Assembly (NCBI RefSeq): GCF_001641695.1
Contig: NZ_LSEF01000085.1
Coordinates: 63,832 to 127,831, forward strand
Direction: 5' to 3'
DNA: 64,000 nucleotides
DNA from: Bradyrhizobium neotropicale
GTDB lineage: Bacteria; Pseudomonadota; Alphaproteobacteria; Rhizobiales; Xanthobacteraceae
The stretch's first letter is position 1, and each line of letters begins with the position of its first letter. Shown in pieces: positions 1 to 9,064 of the stretch. The notes beneath the pieces are model-generated. The model had not been told where the DNA came from, ran no database searches, and was given only the letters and a program-made list of their open reading frames with translations. The translations under genes and the position numbers were made by a program.

Positions 1-379
1 GGCTCGCCGCATCGATCGCGCGGGAGATCACCGCCTGCGAGACGAACGGCCGTGCCGCGTCATGGATCAGCACGATGTCCGGCTTGTGCTTGGCGAGCGC
101 CTCGAGACCCGCAAGCACCGAGGCCTGCCGGGTCGCGCCGCCATTGGTCGGCGGCTCGTGACGCAGCCCTTCGACCGCGGCGGTGAACATCGCGCTGTCG
201 TCGGGATTGACCACGGGCTGCACCGCGAACACGTCCGCATGGCGGCTGAAGGCTTCCATGGCGCGATAGATCACCGGCTGGCCGCCGATCGTGCGGTATT
301 GCTTCGGCCCGCCGGCGCCGGCGCGCAGTCCGCGACCGGCTGCGACGAGAACGACTCCAGTGCGCTCTGATTTCGCCAT
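1..379 (-). CDS. ispD: 2-C-methyl-D-erythritol 4-phosphate cytidylyltransferase, N-terminal part (IspD or fused IspDF), truncated by window edge
   Basis: Read on the minus strand from an ATG at 379, the translation begins MAKSERTGVVLVAAGRG and continues with the CTP-binding loop GLRAGAGGPKQY; further on it has HDAARPF, the second conserved IspD motif. IspD transfers CMP to methylerythritol phosphate in the non-mevalonate isoprenoid pathway in the cytoplasm. About 126 codons are visible and the rest lies beyond position 1. In many alphaproteobacteria this gene is fused to ispF and sits just before dusB-ntrBC, as here, so a bifunctional IspDF is likely but cannot be confirmed from this piece. 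It is divergent from dusB. Confidence 0.9.
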   Translation of the reverse strand, partial: MAKSERTGVVLVAAGRGLRAGAGGPKQYRTIGGQPVIYRAMEAFSRHADVFAVQPVVNPDDSAMFTAAVEGLRHEPPTNGGATRQASVLAGLEALAKHKPDIVLIHDAARPFVSQAVISRAIDAAS

Positions 380-551
380 AGGGCTCGATTACTCAATTGC
401 TGGTGGAGAGTCGGAGAGTGGGGTGATTACGGGCATGCCTCTAGCACGGCAGGGCCGCAAAAAAAGAGGTTTCCCTGCGTTGTGGGAAACAGCATTTTGC
501 TGCACTGCACTTGAAAGATCGGAAGAACTGTCTAAACTGTAGGCATGACGC

Positions 552-580
552 TTGACTGCACAAGAATTGTGCGCAAGATA
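552..580 (+). promoter_or_regulatory. Candidate sigma-70-type promoter with overlapping NtrC-like binding dyad upstream of dusB-ntrBC
   Basis: TTGACT at 552-557 is followed after 17 bases by AAGATA at 575-580, a plausible -35/-10 pair. The spacer holds the palindrome GCACAAGAATTGTGC (558-572), which fits the NtrC operator pattern GCAC-N7-GTGC known from enteric glnA. This would let NtrC control its own operon, probably as a repressor since the site lies between the promoter boxes. If this promoter is used, transcription would begin near 587, after the ATG at 585, which favours a later dusB start. Confidence 0.5.
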
Positions 581-584
581 GGTC

Positions 585-1661
585 ATGACAGGTGCGATGA
601 GGCCCTGTCCTGTGAACGAGACCTTCGTGACCGGCTCGGAAGCATTCGGCGCTAAGCCATTGAAGATAGGCGAGATTGACGTCGCCACCCCGGTTTTCCT
701 GGCGCCGATGTCAGGGGTGACCGACTCGCCGTTCCGGCGGCTGGCCGCGGAGCTCGGGGCCGGACTTGTCGTGTCCGAGATGACCGCCAGCGACGAACTC
801 GCCAATGGCCACCGGATGTCGCGGTTGCGCTGCGAAGCTACCGGGATCGGTCCGCATGTGGTCCAGCTTGCTGGCTGCGAGGCACGCTGGATGGCGGAGG
901 GCGCCCGGATCGCGGAAGCCGGCGGCGCCGACATCATCGACATCAACATGGGCTGTCCGGCCCGCCACGTCACCGGCGGCCAGTCCGGCTCGGCCTTGAT
1001 GCGCGACCTCGACCATGCCGTCACCCTGATCGAGGCGACGATCGCAGCGGTGCAGGTCCCGGTGACGCTGAAGATGCGGCTCGGCTGGGACGACCACACC
1101 CGCAACGCGCCGGAGCTGGCGCGACGGGCGGAAGACGCCGGCGTCAAGCTCGTCACCGTGCATGGCCGCACCCGCTGCCAGTTCTACAAGGGCGAGGCCG
1201 ATTGGGATGCAATCCGCGCTGTGCGCGAGGCGATCTCCCTTCCACTGGTCGTCAATGGTGACATCACCTCTTATGACAAGGCACTCGCCGCGCTCGACGC
1301 CTCCGGCGCCGATGCCGTGATGATCGGCCGCGGCGCGCAGGGCCAGCCCTGGCTGCCCGGTCAGATCGGCCGACGCCTGAGCGGCGGGGCGGCAGAGGCC
1401 ACGCCGTCGCTCGATCAGCAGCTCGGCTATGTTCGCGCGCTCTATGAGGGCGTCTGCGCGCTCTACGGCCTGCGCATTGGCCTGAAGCATGCGCGAAAGC
1501 ATCTCGGCTGGGCGCTCGATGTCGCCGCGCAGGCGAGCCGTGCGCCGGCCGAAAAGCTGAAGACTTGGCGCCAGACGATCCTCACCTCGGAGGATCCGCG
1601 CCTCGTTCATCGGTCGCTGCAGGATGCCTTCGACGATTTCGCATGGAGCGCTGCCGCATGA
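585..1661 (+). CDS. dusB: tRNA-dihydrouridine synthase DusB (NifR3-like)
   Basis: A TIM-barrel flavoenzyme that reduces uridines in the tRNA D-loop using NADPH and FMN. The 358-residue product shows the family signature APMSGVTDSPFR near residue 40, the catalytic-cysteine motif INMGCPARHVTGG near 125, and the FMN-phosphate motif DAVMIGRGAQGQPW near 245. It is the classic nifR3 gene preceding ntrBC and overlaps ntrB by four bases (ATGA at 1658-1661), so it is translationally coupled. The first ATG (585) has no good ribosome-binding site; an ATG at 597 preceded by AGGTGCG is an alternative start that removes four residues. Function is secure from the motifs. Confidence 0.95.
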   Translation: MTGAMRPCPVNETFVTGSEAFGAKPLKIGEIDVATPVFLAPMSGVTDSPFRRLAAELGAGLVVSEMTASDELANGHRMSRLRCEATGIGPHVVQLAGCEARWMAEGARIAEAGGADIIDINMGCPARHVTGGQSGSALMRDLDHAVTLIEATIAAVQVPVTLKMRLGWDDHTRNAPELARRAEDAGVKLVTVHGRTRCQFYKGEADWDAIRAVREAISLPLVVNGDITSYDKALAALDASGADAVMIGRGAQGQPWLPGQIGRRLSGGAAEATPSLDQQLGYVRALYEGVCALYGLRIGLKHARKHLGWALDVAAQASRAPAEKLKTWRQTILTSEDPRLVHRSLQDAFDDFAWSAAA

Positions 1662-2833
1662 GCTCAGGCGCTGACCATCGCCGACCGCTTTCGTCCGACA
1701 GCGATGCCATCCTGGATGCATTGCCCAATCCCGTGCTCACGATCGGGCCCGACGGCAAGATCGTCGCCGCCAACATCGCGACCGAGGCGTTCTTCGAGAT
1801 CTCGACGCAGTTCCTGAAGCGGCAGTCGCTGAAGGAGCTGGTGCCGTTCGGAAGCCCCTTGCTGGCGCTGATCGATCAGGTCCGCTCCTCCAATTCGCCG
1901 GTCAACGAATACAAGGTCGATCTCGGCACGCCGCGCATGGGCGGCGACCGCCAGGTCGATCTCCATGTCGCCCCGCTGACGGAGCGGCCCGGTCATATCG
2001 TGGTGATGCTCCAGGAGCGCACCATCGCCGACAAGATGGACCGCCAACTCACCCATCGCAGCGCCGCGCGCTCGGTGATCGCGCTGGCCGCAATGCTCGC
2101 GCATGAAATCAAGAATCCGCTCTCCGGCATTCGCGGCGCGGCGCAGCTTCTTGAGCAGCAGGCCTCCTCCGAAGACCGGATGCTGACGCGGCTGATCTGC
2201 GACGAGGCCGACCGCATCGTGACGCTGGTCGACCGAATGGAGGTGTTCGGCGACGAACGCCCAGTGATGCGCGGCCCGGTCAACATCCATTCGGTGCTCG
2301 ATCACGTGAAGCGGCTGGCGCAGTCCGGCTTTGCCCGCAACATCCGCTTCATCGAGGACTACGATCCCTCGCTGCCGCCGGTGCTGGCCAACCAGGACCA
2401 GCTCATCCAGGTGTTCCTCAATCTGGTGAAGAACGCCGCGGAAGCCCTGATCGACGTCCCCGACGCCGAGATCCAGCTCACCACCGCGTTCCGCCCCGGC
2501 GTTCGCCTGTCAGTCCCCGGTCAAAAAACCCGGGTATCCCTGCCGCTGGAATTCTGCGTCAAGGACAATGGACCAGGCGTGCCCGACGATCTTCTGCCCA
2601 ACCTGTTCGATCCCTTCGTGACCACCAAGCAGACCGGTAGCGGTCTTGGCCTGGCGCTGGTCGCGAAAATCATCGGCGATCACGGGGGCATCATCGAATG
2701 CGAGTCTCAGCCGCGCAAGACCACCTTCCGCGTGCTGATGCCGATGTACTCGACATCGGTCAAACACGCTGATCACAGCAGTCACGCCGACTCTGCCGGG
2801 AAGTCGTCGCCTGCATCACAGGGGGCAAAATGA
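1658..2833 (+). CDS. ntrB: Nitrogen regulation sensor histidine kinase/phosphatase NtrB (GlnL)
   Basis: Cytoplasmic two-component kinase that phosphorylates NtrC under nitrogen limitation and, with PII, dephosphorylates it under nitrogen excess. The 391-residue protein has an N-terminal PAS-like domain (about 15-125), an H-box MLAHEIKNPLSGIRG with the phospho-acceptor at about His149, an N-box LNLVKNAAEA and the G boxes DNGPGVPDD and GSGLGLAL. No membrane segments are seen, as expected for NtrB. I chose ATG 1658 because GGAG at 1645-1648 lies at proper distance and it overlaps the dusB stop; an in-frame ATG at 1643 is possible. It is followed after nine bases by ntrC. Confidence 0.96.
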   Translation: MSSGADHRRPLSSDSDAILDALPNPVLTIGPDGKIVAANIATEAFFEISTQFLKRQSLKELVPFGSPLLALIDQVRSSNSPVNEYKVDLGTPRMGGDRQVDLHVAPLTERPGHIVVMLQERTIADKMDRQLTHRSAARSVIALAAMLAHEIKNPLSGIRGAAQLLEQQASSEDRMLTRLICDEADRIVTLVDRMEVFGDERPVMRGPVNIHSVLDHVKRLAQSGFARNIRFIEDYDPSLPPVLANQDQLIQVFLNLVKNAAEALIDVPDAEIQLTTAFRPGVRLSVPGQKTRVSLPLEFCVKDNGPGVPDDLLPNLFDPFVTTKQTGSGLGLALVAKIIGDHGGIIECESQPRKTTFRVLMPMYSTSVKHADHSSHADSAGKSSPASQGAK

Positions 2834-2842
2834 GGATTAACG

Positions 2843-4285
<1,443 letters not shown>

Positions 4286-4304
4286 TCCCCTCAAACCGGA
4301 CGGT

Positions 4305-4338
4305 GGCTCAGCTCCCCCTACCACAGCGGAGCTGAGCC
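4305..4338. terminator. Strong hairpin 3' of ntrC
   Basis: GGCTCAGCTCC (4305-4315) and GGAGCTGAGCC (4328-4338) form a perfect 11-bp stem with a 12-base loop, starting 19 bases after the ntrC stop. There is no T-run after it, so it may act as an mRNA 3'-end stabiliser or weak terminator that separates ntrBC from ntrYX. It is a structure seen directly; the role is inferred. Confidence 0.55.
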
Positions 4339-4447
4339 TGTCCGAATCGCGCTGGCCCGAGTGGCCGGCGCGGAGAGCAGAAGTCGGAATATGACCGAAA
4401 TGTTCCGTGGTCCTGCACGACCCGGTTCGCTCGATCGCGGGTCGCAC

Positions 4448-4600
4448 CTATCTGATGAGCCGGGCCGGCGCCGCGGGCAGGACGTTGGCAACGTTGGCCG
4501 ACTGTTGCATGCCGGGGCTGTTAACCAGACGGTCCGCGGCCACGATCAGCAACAGGACGGCCGAGACCATCATCGCGAGAAAAAATCTATCCATCGCCAT
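4448..4600 (-). CDS. Small single-pass membrane protein, unknown function, antisense between ntrC and ntrY
   Basis: A 50-residue reading frame from ATG 4600: a short basic start (MAMDRF), a clear membrane helix of about 18 residues (FLAMMVSAVLLLIVAA), then a short polar tail ending ARLIR. The open frame extends upstream to 4750, but that part looks non-coding and the membrane helix directly after the internal ATG argues for the short form. GGGA lies about ten bases before the ATG. It faces the ntr genes and is the only convincing coding signal in the 510-base ntrC-ntrY gap. I do not recognise a family. Confidence 0.45.
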   Translation of the reverse strand: MAMDRFFLAMMVSAVLLLIVAADRLVNSPGMQQSANVANVLPAAPARLIR

Positions 4601-4797
4601 CAAGCCGCGATCCCGCCAGTCAGTTCCGCGGGACGGCCGGGCTCGAACATTAGGGGTCGTCGGGAACCGTAACCCTGTGGATGCGCCGGCCGCCGTGGCT
4701 GAGACGCCGCGGAATTGTCGCAATTCGGCAACAATGTGGTACGAATACATCAGTATCCGCCCGCCGCGGACCCCTTTTCAGCATCGCCATTGCCGGA

Positions 4798-7167
4798 ATG
4801 ATCAGCGCAGATACCTCGGCCGCATCCTATGACACGGCCCAACCCGAAGAGCCCAGGCGCTGGTCGCTGAGCCGGTGGCTGGCACCTTTTGCGGTCGGGC
4901 TGGCGCTGCTGTCGGCCTTCCTGACCTTCGTGGTCCTGACCGGCCTGACCAATATCGAGCCCACGCCGGAGGTCGTCAGATCCTTCCTGCTGATCAATGC
5001 CGGCACCATCCTGCTCCTGGTCGGCATCATCGTCCGCGAGGTCTGGCAGATGGTCCAGGCCCGCCGGCGGGGCAGGGCGGCGGCGCGGCTGCACGTCCAG
5101 ATCGTCGGCCTGTTTTCGATCGTTGCGGTGCTGCCGGCTGTGCTGGTGGCCATCGTGGCCAACGTCACCATCGAGCGCGGCCTCGACCGCCTGTTCTCGG
5201 GACCAACCAAGGAGGTCATCCAGAACTCGCTGATCATCGCGCGCGCCTACATGCAGGAGCACGCGCAGCTCATCCGCGGCGACATCATCGGCATGGCCAA
5301 CGACGTCTCGCGCGCCTCACTGCTGTTCGACCGCGACCGGCAGTCCTTCCTTCAGCTCCTGACGGCGGGTGCGGCGGCCAGAAACCTGCCGGGCGCGATG
5401 ATCATGGGCAAGGACGCCAATCCGATCCTGTCGGCGGAAACCGGCGGCATCCCGCTCGCCTTCGCGCCGCCAAATCCTGAATTCTTGAAGAACGTCAACG
5501 AGAACGAGCCCGAGATCGCGGTCCTGCCCGACCAGAATCTGGTCGCCGCCGTGATCAGGCTGAGGTCCTTCAACGACACCTTCTTCCTCTACGTCGCCCG
5601 CCAGCTCGACCCGCGCGTGGTGGACCAGCTCAAGCAGACCGAGCTCAGCGTCGCCGAATATGCCCAGATCGAGTCGCGCCGGCTCGGCATCCAGGTCGCG
5701 TTCGCGCTGATGTTCGCGGTGATCGCGCTGACCATCCTGATGGCCTCGGTGCTGATCGGGTTCAACTTCGCCAACTCGCTGGTGGCGCCGATCCGACGGC
5801 TGATGAACGCGGCCCATACGGTGTCGACCGGCAACCTGCATGTCCAGGTGCCCGTGCACAAATCGGAGGGCGACCTCGCGCAGCTCGGCGCGACCTTCAA
5901 CAAGATGACGCAGGAATTGCGCAGCCAGCGCGACGAGCTCGTCAACGCCAGCGATCTCATCGACAGCCGCCGCCGCTTCATCGAGGCGGTGCTGTCCTCG
6001 GCAAGCGCCGGCATCATCGGCGTCGATGCCTCGGGCAGCGTCGGCATCCTCAACCGCTCCGCCGAGAAGCTGATCGGGCACGCCGAATCCGAGACGCTCG
6101 GCCATCCCTTGTCCGACGTGCTGCCCGAACTCGACGAGATGATGAAGACGGCGCGGGAAGGGACCCAGCGCCTGGTGCAGGGCCAGATCACCATCACGCG
6201 CGACGGGCAGGAGCGCAATCTGTCGGTCCGCGTCAGCGCGGAGAAGACCAGCCAGGCGCGCGACAGCTACATCATCACGCTCGACGACATCACCGAGCTC
6301 GTCTCGGCGCAGCGGACCTCGGCCTGGGGCGACGTGGCGCGCCGCATCGCTCACGAGATCAAGAACCCGCTGACACCGATCCAGCTCTCGGCCGAGCGCA
6401 TCCGCCGCAAGTTCGGCAAGACCATCACCGAGGACAAGGACAAGCAGATCTTCGACCAGTGCACCGACACGATCGTGCGCCAGGTTGACGACATCCGCCG
6501 GATGGTCGACGAATTCTCGCGTTTCGCGCGCATGCCGAAGCCGGTGATGGAGGGCGAGGACGTCGCCGACACCGTGCGGCAGGCGGTGTTCCTGATGAAG
6601 GTCGCCCATCCCGAGATCGATATCGAGGCGGAGTTCAAAGAGGATCCGCTGCGCGCCCAGTTCGACCGCCGGCTGATCTCGCAGGCGGTCACCAACATCG
6701 TCAAGAACGCCACCGAGGCGATCGAGCAGGTACCGCCCGAGGAGCTCGGCAAGGATCACGGGAAGGGCCGCATCGACGTCGTGGTGTCGCGTGAGGGCGA
6801 AGACGCTCTGATCGACGTCATCGACAATGGCATCGGCCTGCCCAAGGTCGCGCGCTCGCGACTTCTTGAGCCTTACGTCACGACGCGCGCCAAGGGCACT
6901 GGCCTTGGGCTTGCGATCGTCGGCCGCGTGCTGGAAGACCATGGCGGCCGCATCGAGCTGAAGGACGCCTCCGACTTCCGGGAAGGCCAGCGCGGTGCCT
7001 GGATGCGGATGCGCTTTGCGATCTCCGGCCATCCCAAGAAGATCGAGGTCGCGGATGCGGCACCAACCAGTCCCGACCAGGAAATAAAGGAGCCGGCCAG
7101 CGAAACCAAAGAGCCGGCCGAAAAGACTAATGACTCAACGAAAATCGAAGCCTCAACAGGCAGCTGA
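4798..7167 (+). CDS. ntrY: Nitrogen regulation sensor histidine kinase NtrY
   Basis: Membrane-bound kinase of the NtrY/NtrX pair, linked in alphaproteobacteria to nitrogen, redox and envelope control. From ATG 4798 the protein has 789 residues: N-terminal membrane helices (about 28-50, 65-85 and 100-125), an extracytoplasmic stretch, another helix near 300-325, a HAMP region, a PAS domain (about 390-495), the H-box RRIAHEIKNPLTPIQLS near 520, N-box TNIVKNATEA and the ATP-lid GTGLGLAIVG. The C-terminal 40 residues are acidic and repetitive (KEPASETKEPAEKT). An in-frame start at 4681 would add 39 residues unlike the family, so 4798 is preferred. ntrX follows after 17 bases. Confidence 0.95.
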   Translation: MISADTSAASYDTAQPEEPRRWSLSRWLAPFAVGLALLSAFLTFVVLTGLTNIEPTPEVVRSFLLINAGTILLLVGIIVREVWQMVQARRRGRAAARLHVQIVGLFSIVAVLPAVLVAIVANVTIERGLDRLFSGPTKEVIQNSLIIARAYMQEHAQLIRGDIIGMANDVSRASLLFDRDRQSFLQLLTAGAAARNLPGAMIMGKDANPILSAETGGIPLAFAPPNPEFLKNVNENEPEIAVLPDQNLVAAVIRLRSFNDTFFLYVARQLDPRVVDQLKQTELSVAEYAQIESRRLGIQVAFALMFAVIALTILMASVLIGFNFANSLVAPIRRLMNAAHTVSTGNLHVQVPVHKSEGDLAQLGATFNKMTQELRSQRDELVNASDLIDSRRRFIEAVLSSASAGIIGVDASGSVGILNRSAEKLIGHAESETLGHPLSDVLPELDEMMKTAREGTQRLVQGQITITRDGQERNLSVRVSAEKTSQARDSYIITLDDITELVSAQRTSAWGDVARRIAHEIKNPLTPIQLSAERIRRKFGKTITEDKDKQIFDQCTDTIVRQVDDIRRMVDEFSRFARMPKPVMEGEDVADTVRQAVFLMKVAHPEIDIEAEFKEDPLRAQFDRRLISQAVTNIVKNATEAIEQVPPEELGKDHGKGRIDVVVSREGEDALIDVIDNGIGLPKVARSRLLEPYVTTRAKGTGLGLAIVGRVLEDHGGRIELKDASDFREGQRGAWMRMRFAISGHPKKIEVADAAPTSPDQEIKEPASETKEPAEKTNDSTKIEASTGS

Positions 7168-7184
7168 CAACACAGGCGCGACCC

Positions 7185-8555
7185 ATGGCTAGTGAAATTC
7201 TGATTGTCGATGATGAGGCCGATATTCGGGATCTCGTTGCGGGCATTCTCGAAGACGAGGGATTCGTCACAAGGACCGCGCGCGACAGCGACACGGCGCT
7301 CGCCGAGATCGCCAACCGCAGGCCGCACCTGGTTTTCCTCGACATCTGGCTCCAGGGCTCCAAGCTGGACGGGCTTCAGTTGCTCGAGCAGGTCAAGAGG
7401 GACAATGCCGACCTGCCCGTCGTCATGATCTCGGGCCACGGCAACATCGAGACCGCGGTCGCCGCGATCAAGCGCGGCGCCTACGACTTCATCGAGAAGC
7501 CGTTCAAGGCGGACCGCCTGATACTGGTGGCGACACGGGCGCTGGAGAACTCACGGCTCAAGCGCGAGGTCAAGGAGCTGAAGCAGCTCGCGCCGAGCGC
7601 AAGCCAGCTGGTCGGCCGCTCGCCCAGCATGAACCAGCTGCGCCAGACCATCGAGCGCGCGGCCAAGGCCAACAGCCGCATCCTGATCGTCGGCCCCGCC
7701 GGCGCCGGCAAGGAATTGACCGCGCGCACGCTGCATACGGCCTCGGGGCGCGCCGACGGTCCCTTCGTGGTGATCAACGCAGCCGCCATCACGCCCGAGC
7801 GCATGGAGCACGAGCTGTTTGGCGTCGAGCAAACCAACGGCGAGCAGCCGCGCAAGCCGGGCGCGCTCGAAGAGGCCCATGGCGGCACGCTGTTCATCGA
7901 CGAGATCGCGGACATGCCGCGCGAGACCCAGAACAAGATCCTGCGCGTGCTGGTCGAACAGTCGTTCCAGCGCGTCGGCGGCACTTCCAAGGTGCAGGTC
8001 GACGTCCGCATCATCTCCTCCACCGCCCGCAACCTCGAGGAGGAGATCGCGGCCGGCCACTTCCGCGAGGACCTCTATCATCGCCTCTCGGTGGTGCCGA
8101 TCCGCGTCCCGGCGCTGTCGGAGCGGCGCGAGGACATTCCGGAATTGATCGACTATTTCATGGAGCAGATTTCGGCCGGCAGCGGCCTGCCCAAGCGCCA
8201 GATCGGGCAGGACGCCATGGCGGTGCTGCAATCGCATGTCTGGCCCGGCAATGTGCGCCAGCTCCGCAACAACGTTGAAAGAGTCATGATTCTCGCCGCA
8301 GGCGGGCCGGAGGTGATCATCACCGCCGACATGCTCCCCCAGGACGTCGGCTCGATGGTGCCGGCGATGCCGACCAGCAACAATGGCGAGCACATCATGG
8401 GCCTGCCGCTGCGCGAAGCGCGCGAAGTGTTCGAGCGCGACTATTTGATTGCACAGATCAGCCGTTTTTCAGGAAATATTTCTCGAACGGCGGAGTTCGT
8501 TGGCATGGAGCGTTCGGCACTACACCGGAAGTTGAAGGCGCTCGGCGTCGGTTGA
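7185..8555 (+). CDS. ntrX: Response regulator NtrX
   Basis: Partner regulator of NtrY. The 456-residue protein has a receiver domain with phospho-acceptor Asp in LVFLDIWLQG, an AAA+ domain with Walker-A-like VGPAGAGKE and Walker B LFIDEIAD, and a C-terminal Fis-like helix-turn-helix (SRTAEFVGMERSALHRKLK). The sigma-54 contact motif GAFTGA present in NtrC is missing: after the ELFG box comes VEQTNGEQPRKPGALEEA. This fits what is known for NtrX in other alphaproteobacteria, which is thought to act without sigma-54. It is in an operon with ntrY and probably with the hfq segment, 160 bases downstream. Confidence 0.95.
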   Translation: MASEILIVDDEADIRDLVAGILEDEGFVTRTARDSDTALAEIANRRPHLVFLDIWLQGSKLDGLQLLEQVKRDNADLPVVMISGHGNIETAVAAIKRGAYDFIEKPFKADRLILVATRALENSRLKREVKELKQLAPSASQLVGRSPSMNQLRQTIERAAKANSRILIVGPAGAGKELTARTLHTASGRADGPFVVINAAAITPERMEHELFGVEQTNGEQPRKPGALEEAHGGTLFIDEIADMPRETQNKILRVLVEQSFQRVGGTSKVQVDVRIISSTARNLEEEIAAGHFREDLYHRLSVVPIRVPALSERREDIPELIDYFMEQISAGSGLPKRQIGQDAMAVLQSHVWPGNVRQLRNNVERVMILAAGGPEVIITADMLPQDVGSMVPAMPTSNNGEHIMGLPLREAREVFERDYLIAQISRFSGNISRTAEFVGMERSALHRKLKALGVG

Positions 8556-8715
8556 CTCCCCGCGACCTCACGGCCACACGTTCACAATATCCAAGGAAAA
8601 ACATCGATTTCCGTAGTTTTTCGGTCCAATAGGACGGGCTCCGCCGCGCGAAGCGGCTTGCCTAATAAGTCCACCTGTCCTCTAATCGTACTGCCGGACC
8701 TCCGAGGGGGATCTC

Positions 8716-8799
8716 ATGAGGGACGGCAACCGGAAGAGGCCCCGAATTTCGCGAGAGGGCCGCAACCGGCGCAATAAAAAGAAACTCAAAGCGAGATAA
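8716..8799 (+). CDS. Candidate 27-residue highly basic protein between ntrX and hfq
   Basis: The frame reads MRDGNRKRPRISREGRNRRN followed by KKKLKAR and TAA, with 14 Arg or Lys in 27 residues. A near-ideal ribosome-binding site, GAGGGGG (8704-8710), lies five bases before the ATG, and the stop is five bases before the hfq start, so the two would be translationally coupled. It has no known domain and may bind RNA or simply be a leader ORF that sets hfq translation. It is too short for routine gene calling. The excellent ribosome-binding site and spacing are seen; function is unknown. Confidence 0.55.
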   Translation: MRDGNRKRPRISREGRNRRNKKKLKAR

Positions 8800-8804
8800 A
8801 AACA

Positions 8805-9053
8805 ATGGCGGCAGACCGCGCACAAAACCTACAGGACACCTTCCTTAATCACGTTCGCAAAACCAAGACGCCACTGACGATCTTTCTGGTCAACGGAGTG
8901 AAGCTCCAGGGCATCGTGACCTGGTTCGACAATTTCTGTTTGCTGCTTCGGCGCGACGGTCACTCGCAGCTCGTCTACAAGCATGCGATCTCGACCATCA
9001 TGCCGGGTGCCCCGATCCAGTTGTTCGAAGGCGGCGAGGATCAGCCGGCTTGA
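8805..9053 (+). CDS. hfq: RNA chaperone Hfq
   Basis: An 82-residue Sm-fold protein that forms hexamers and pairs small RNAs with mRNAs. The Sm1 region (TPLTIFLVNGVKLQGIVTWFD) and Sm2 region (LVYKHAISTIMP) with the conserved YKHA motif are complete. The short C-terminus is normal for alphaproteobacteria. It lies downstream of ntrX and eleven bases upstream of hflX, the usual hfq-hflX arrangement. Confidence 0.98.
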   Translation: MAADRAQNLQDTFLNHVRKTKTPLTIFLVNGVKLQGIVTWFDNFCLLLRRDGHSQLVYKHAISTIMPGAPIQLFEGGEDQPA

Positions 9054-9064
9054 GAGTGATCTGA

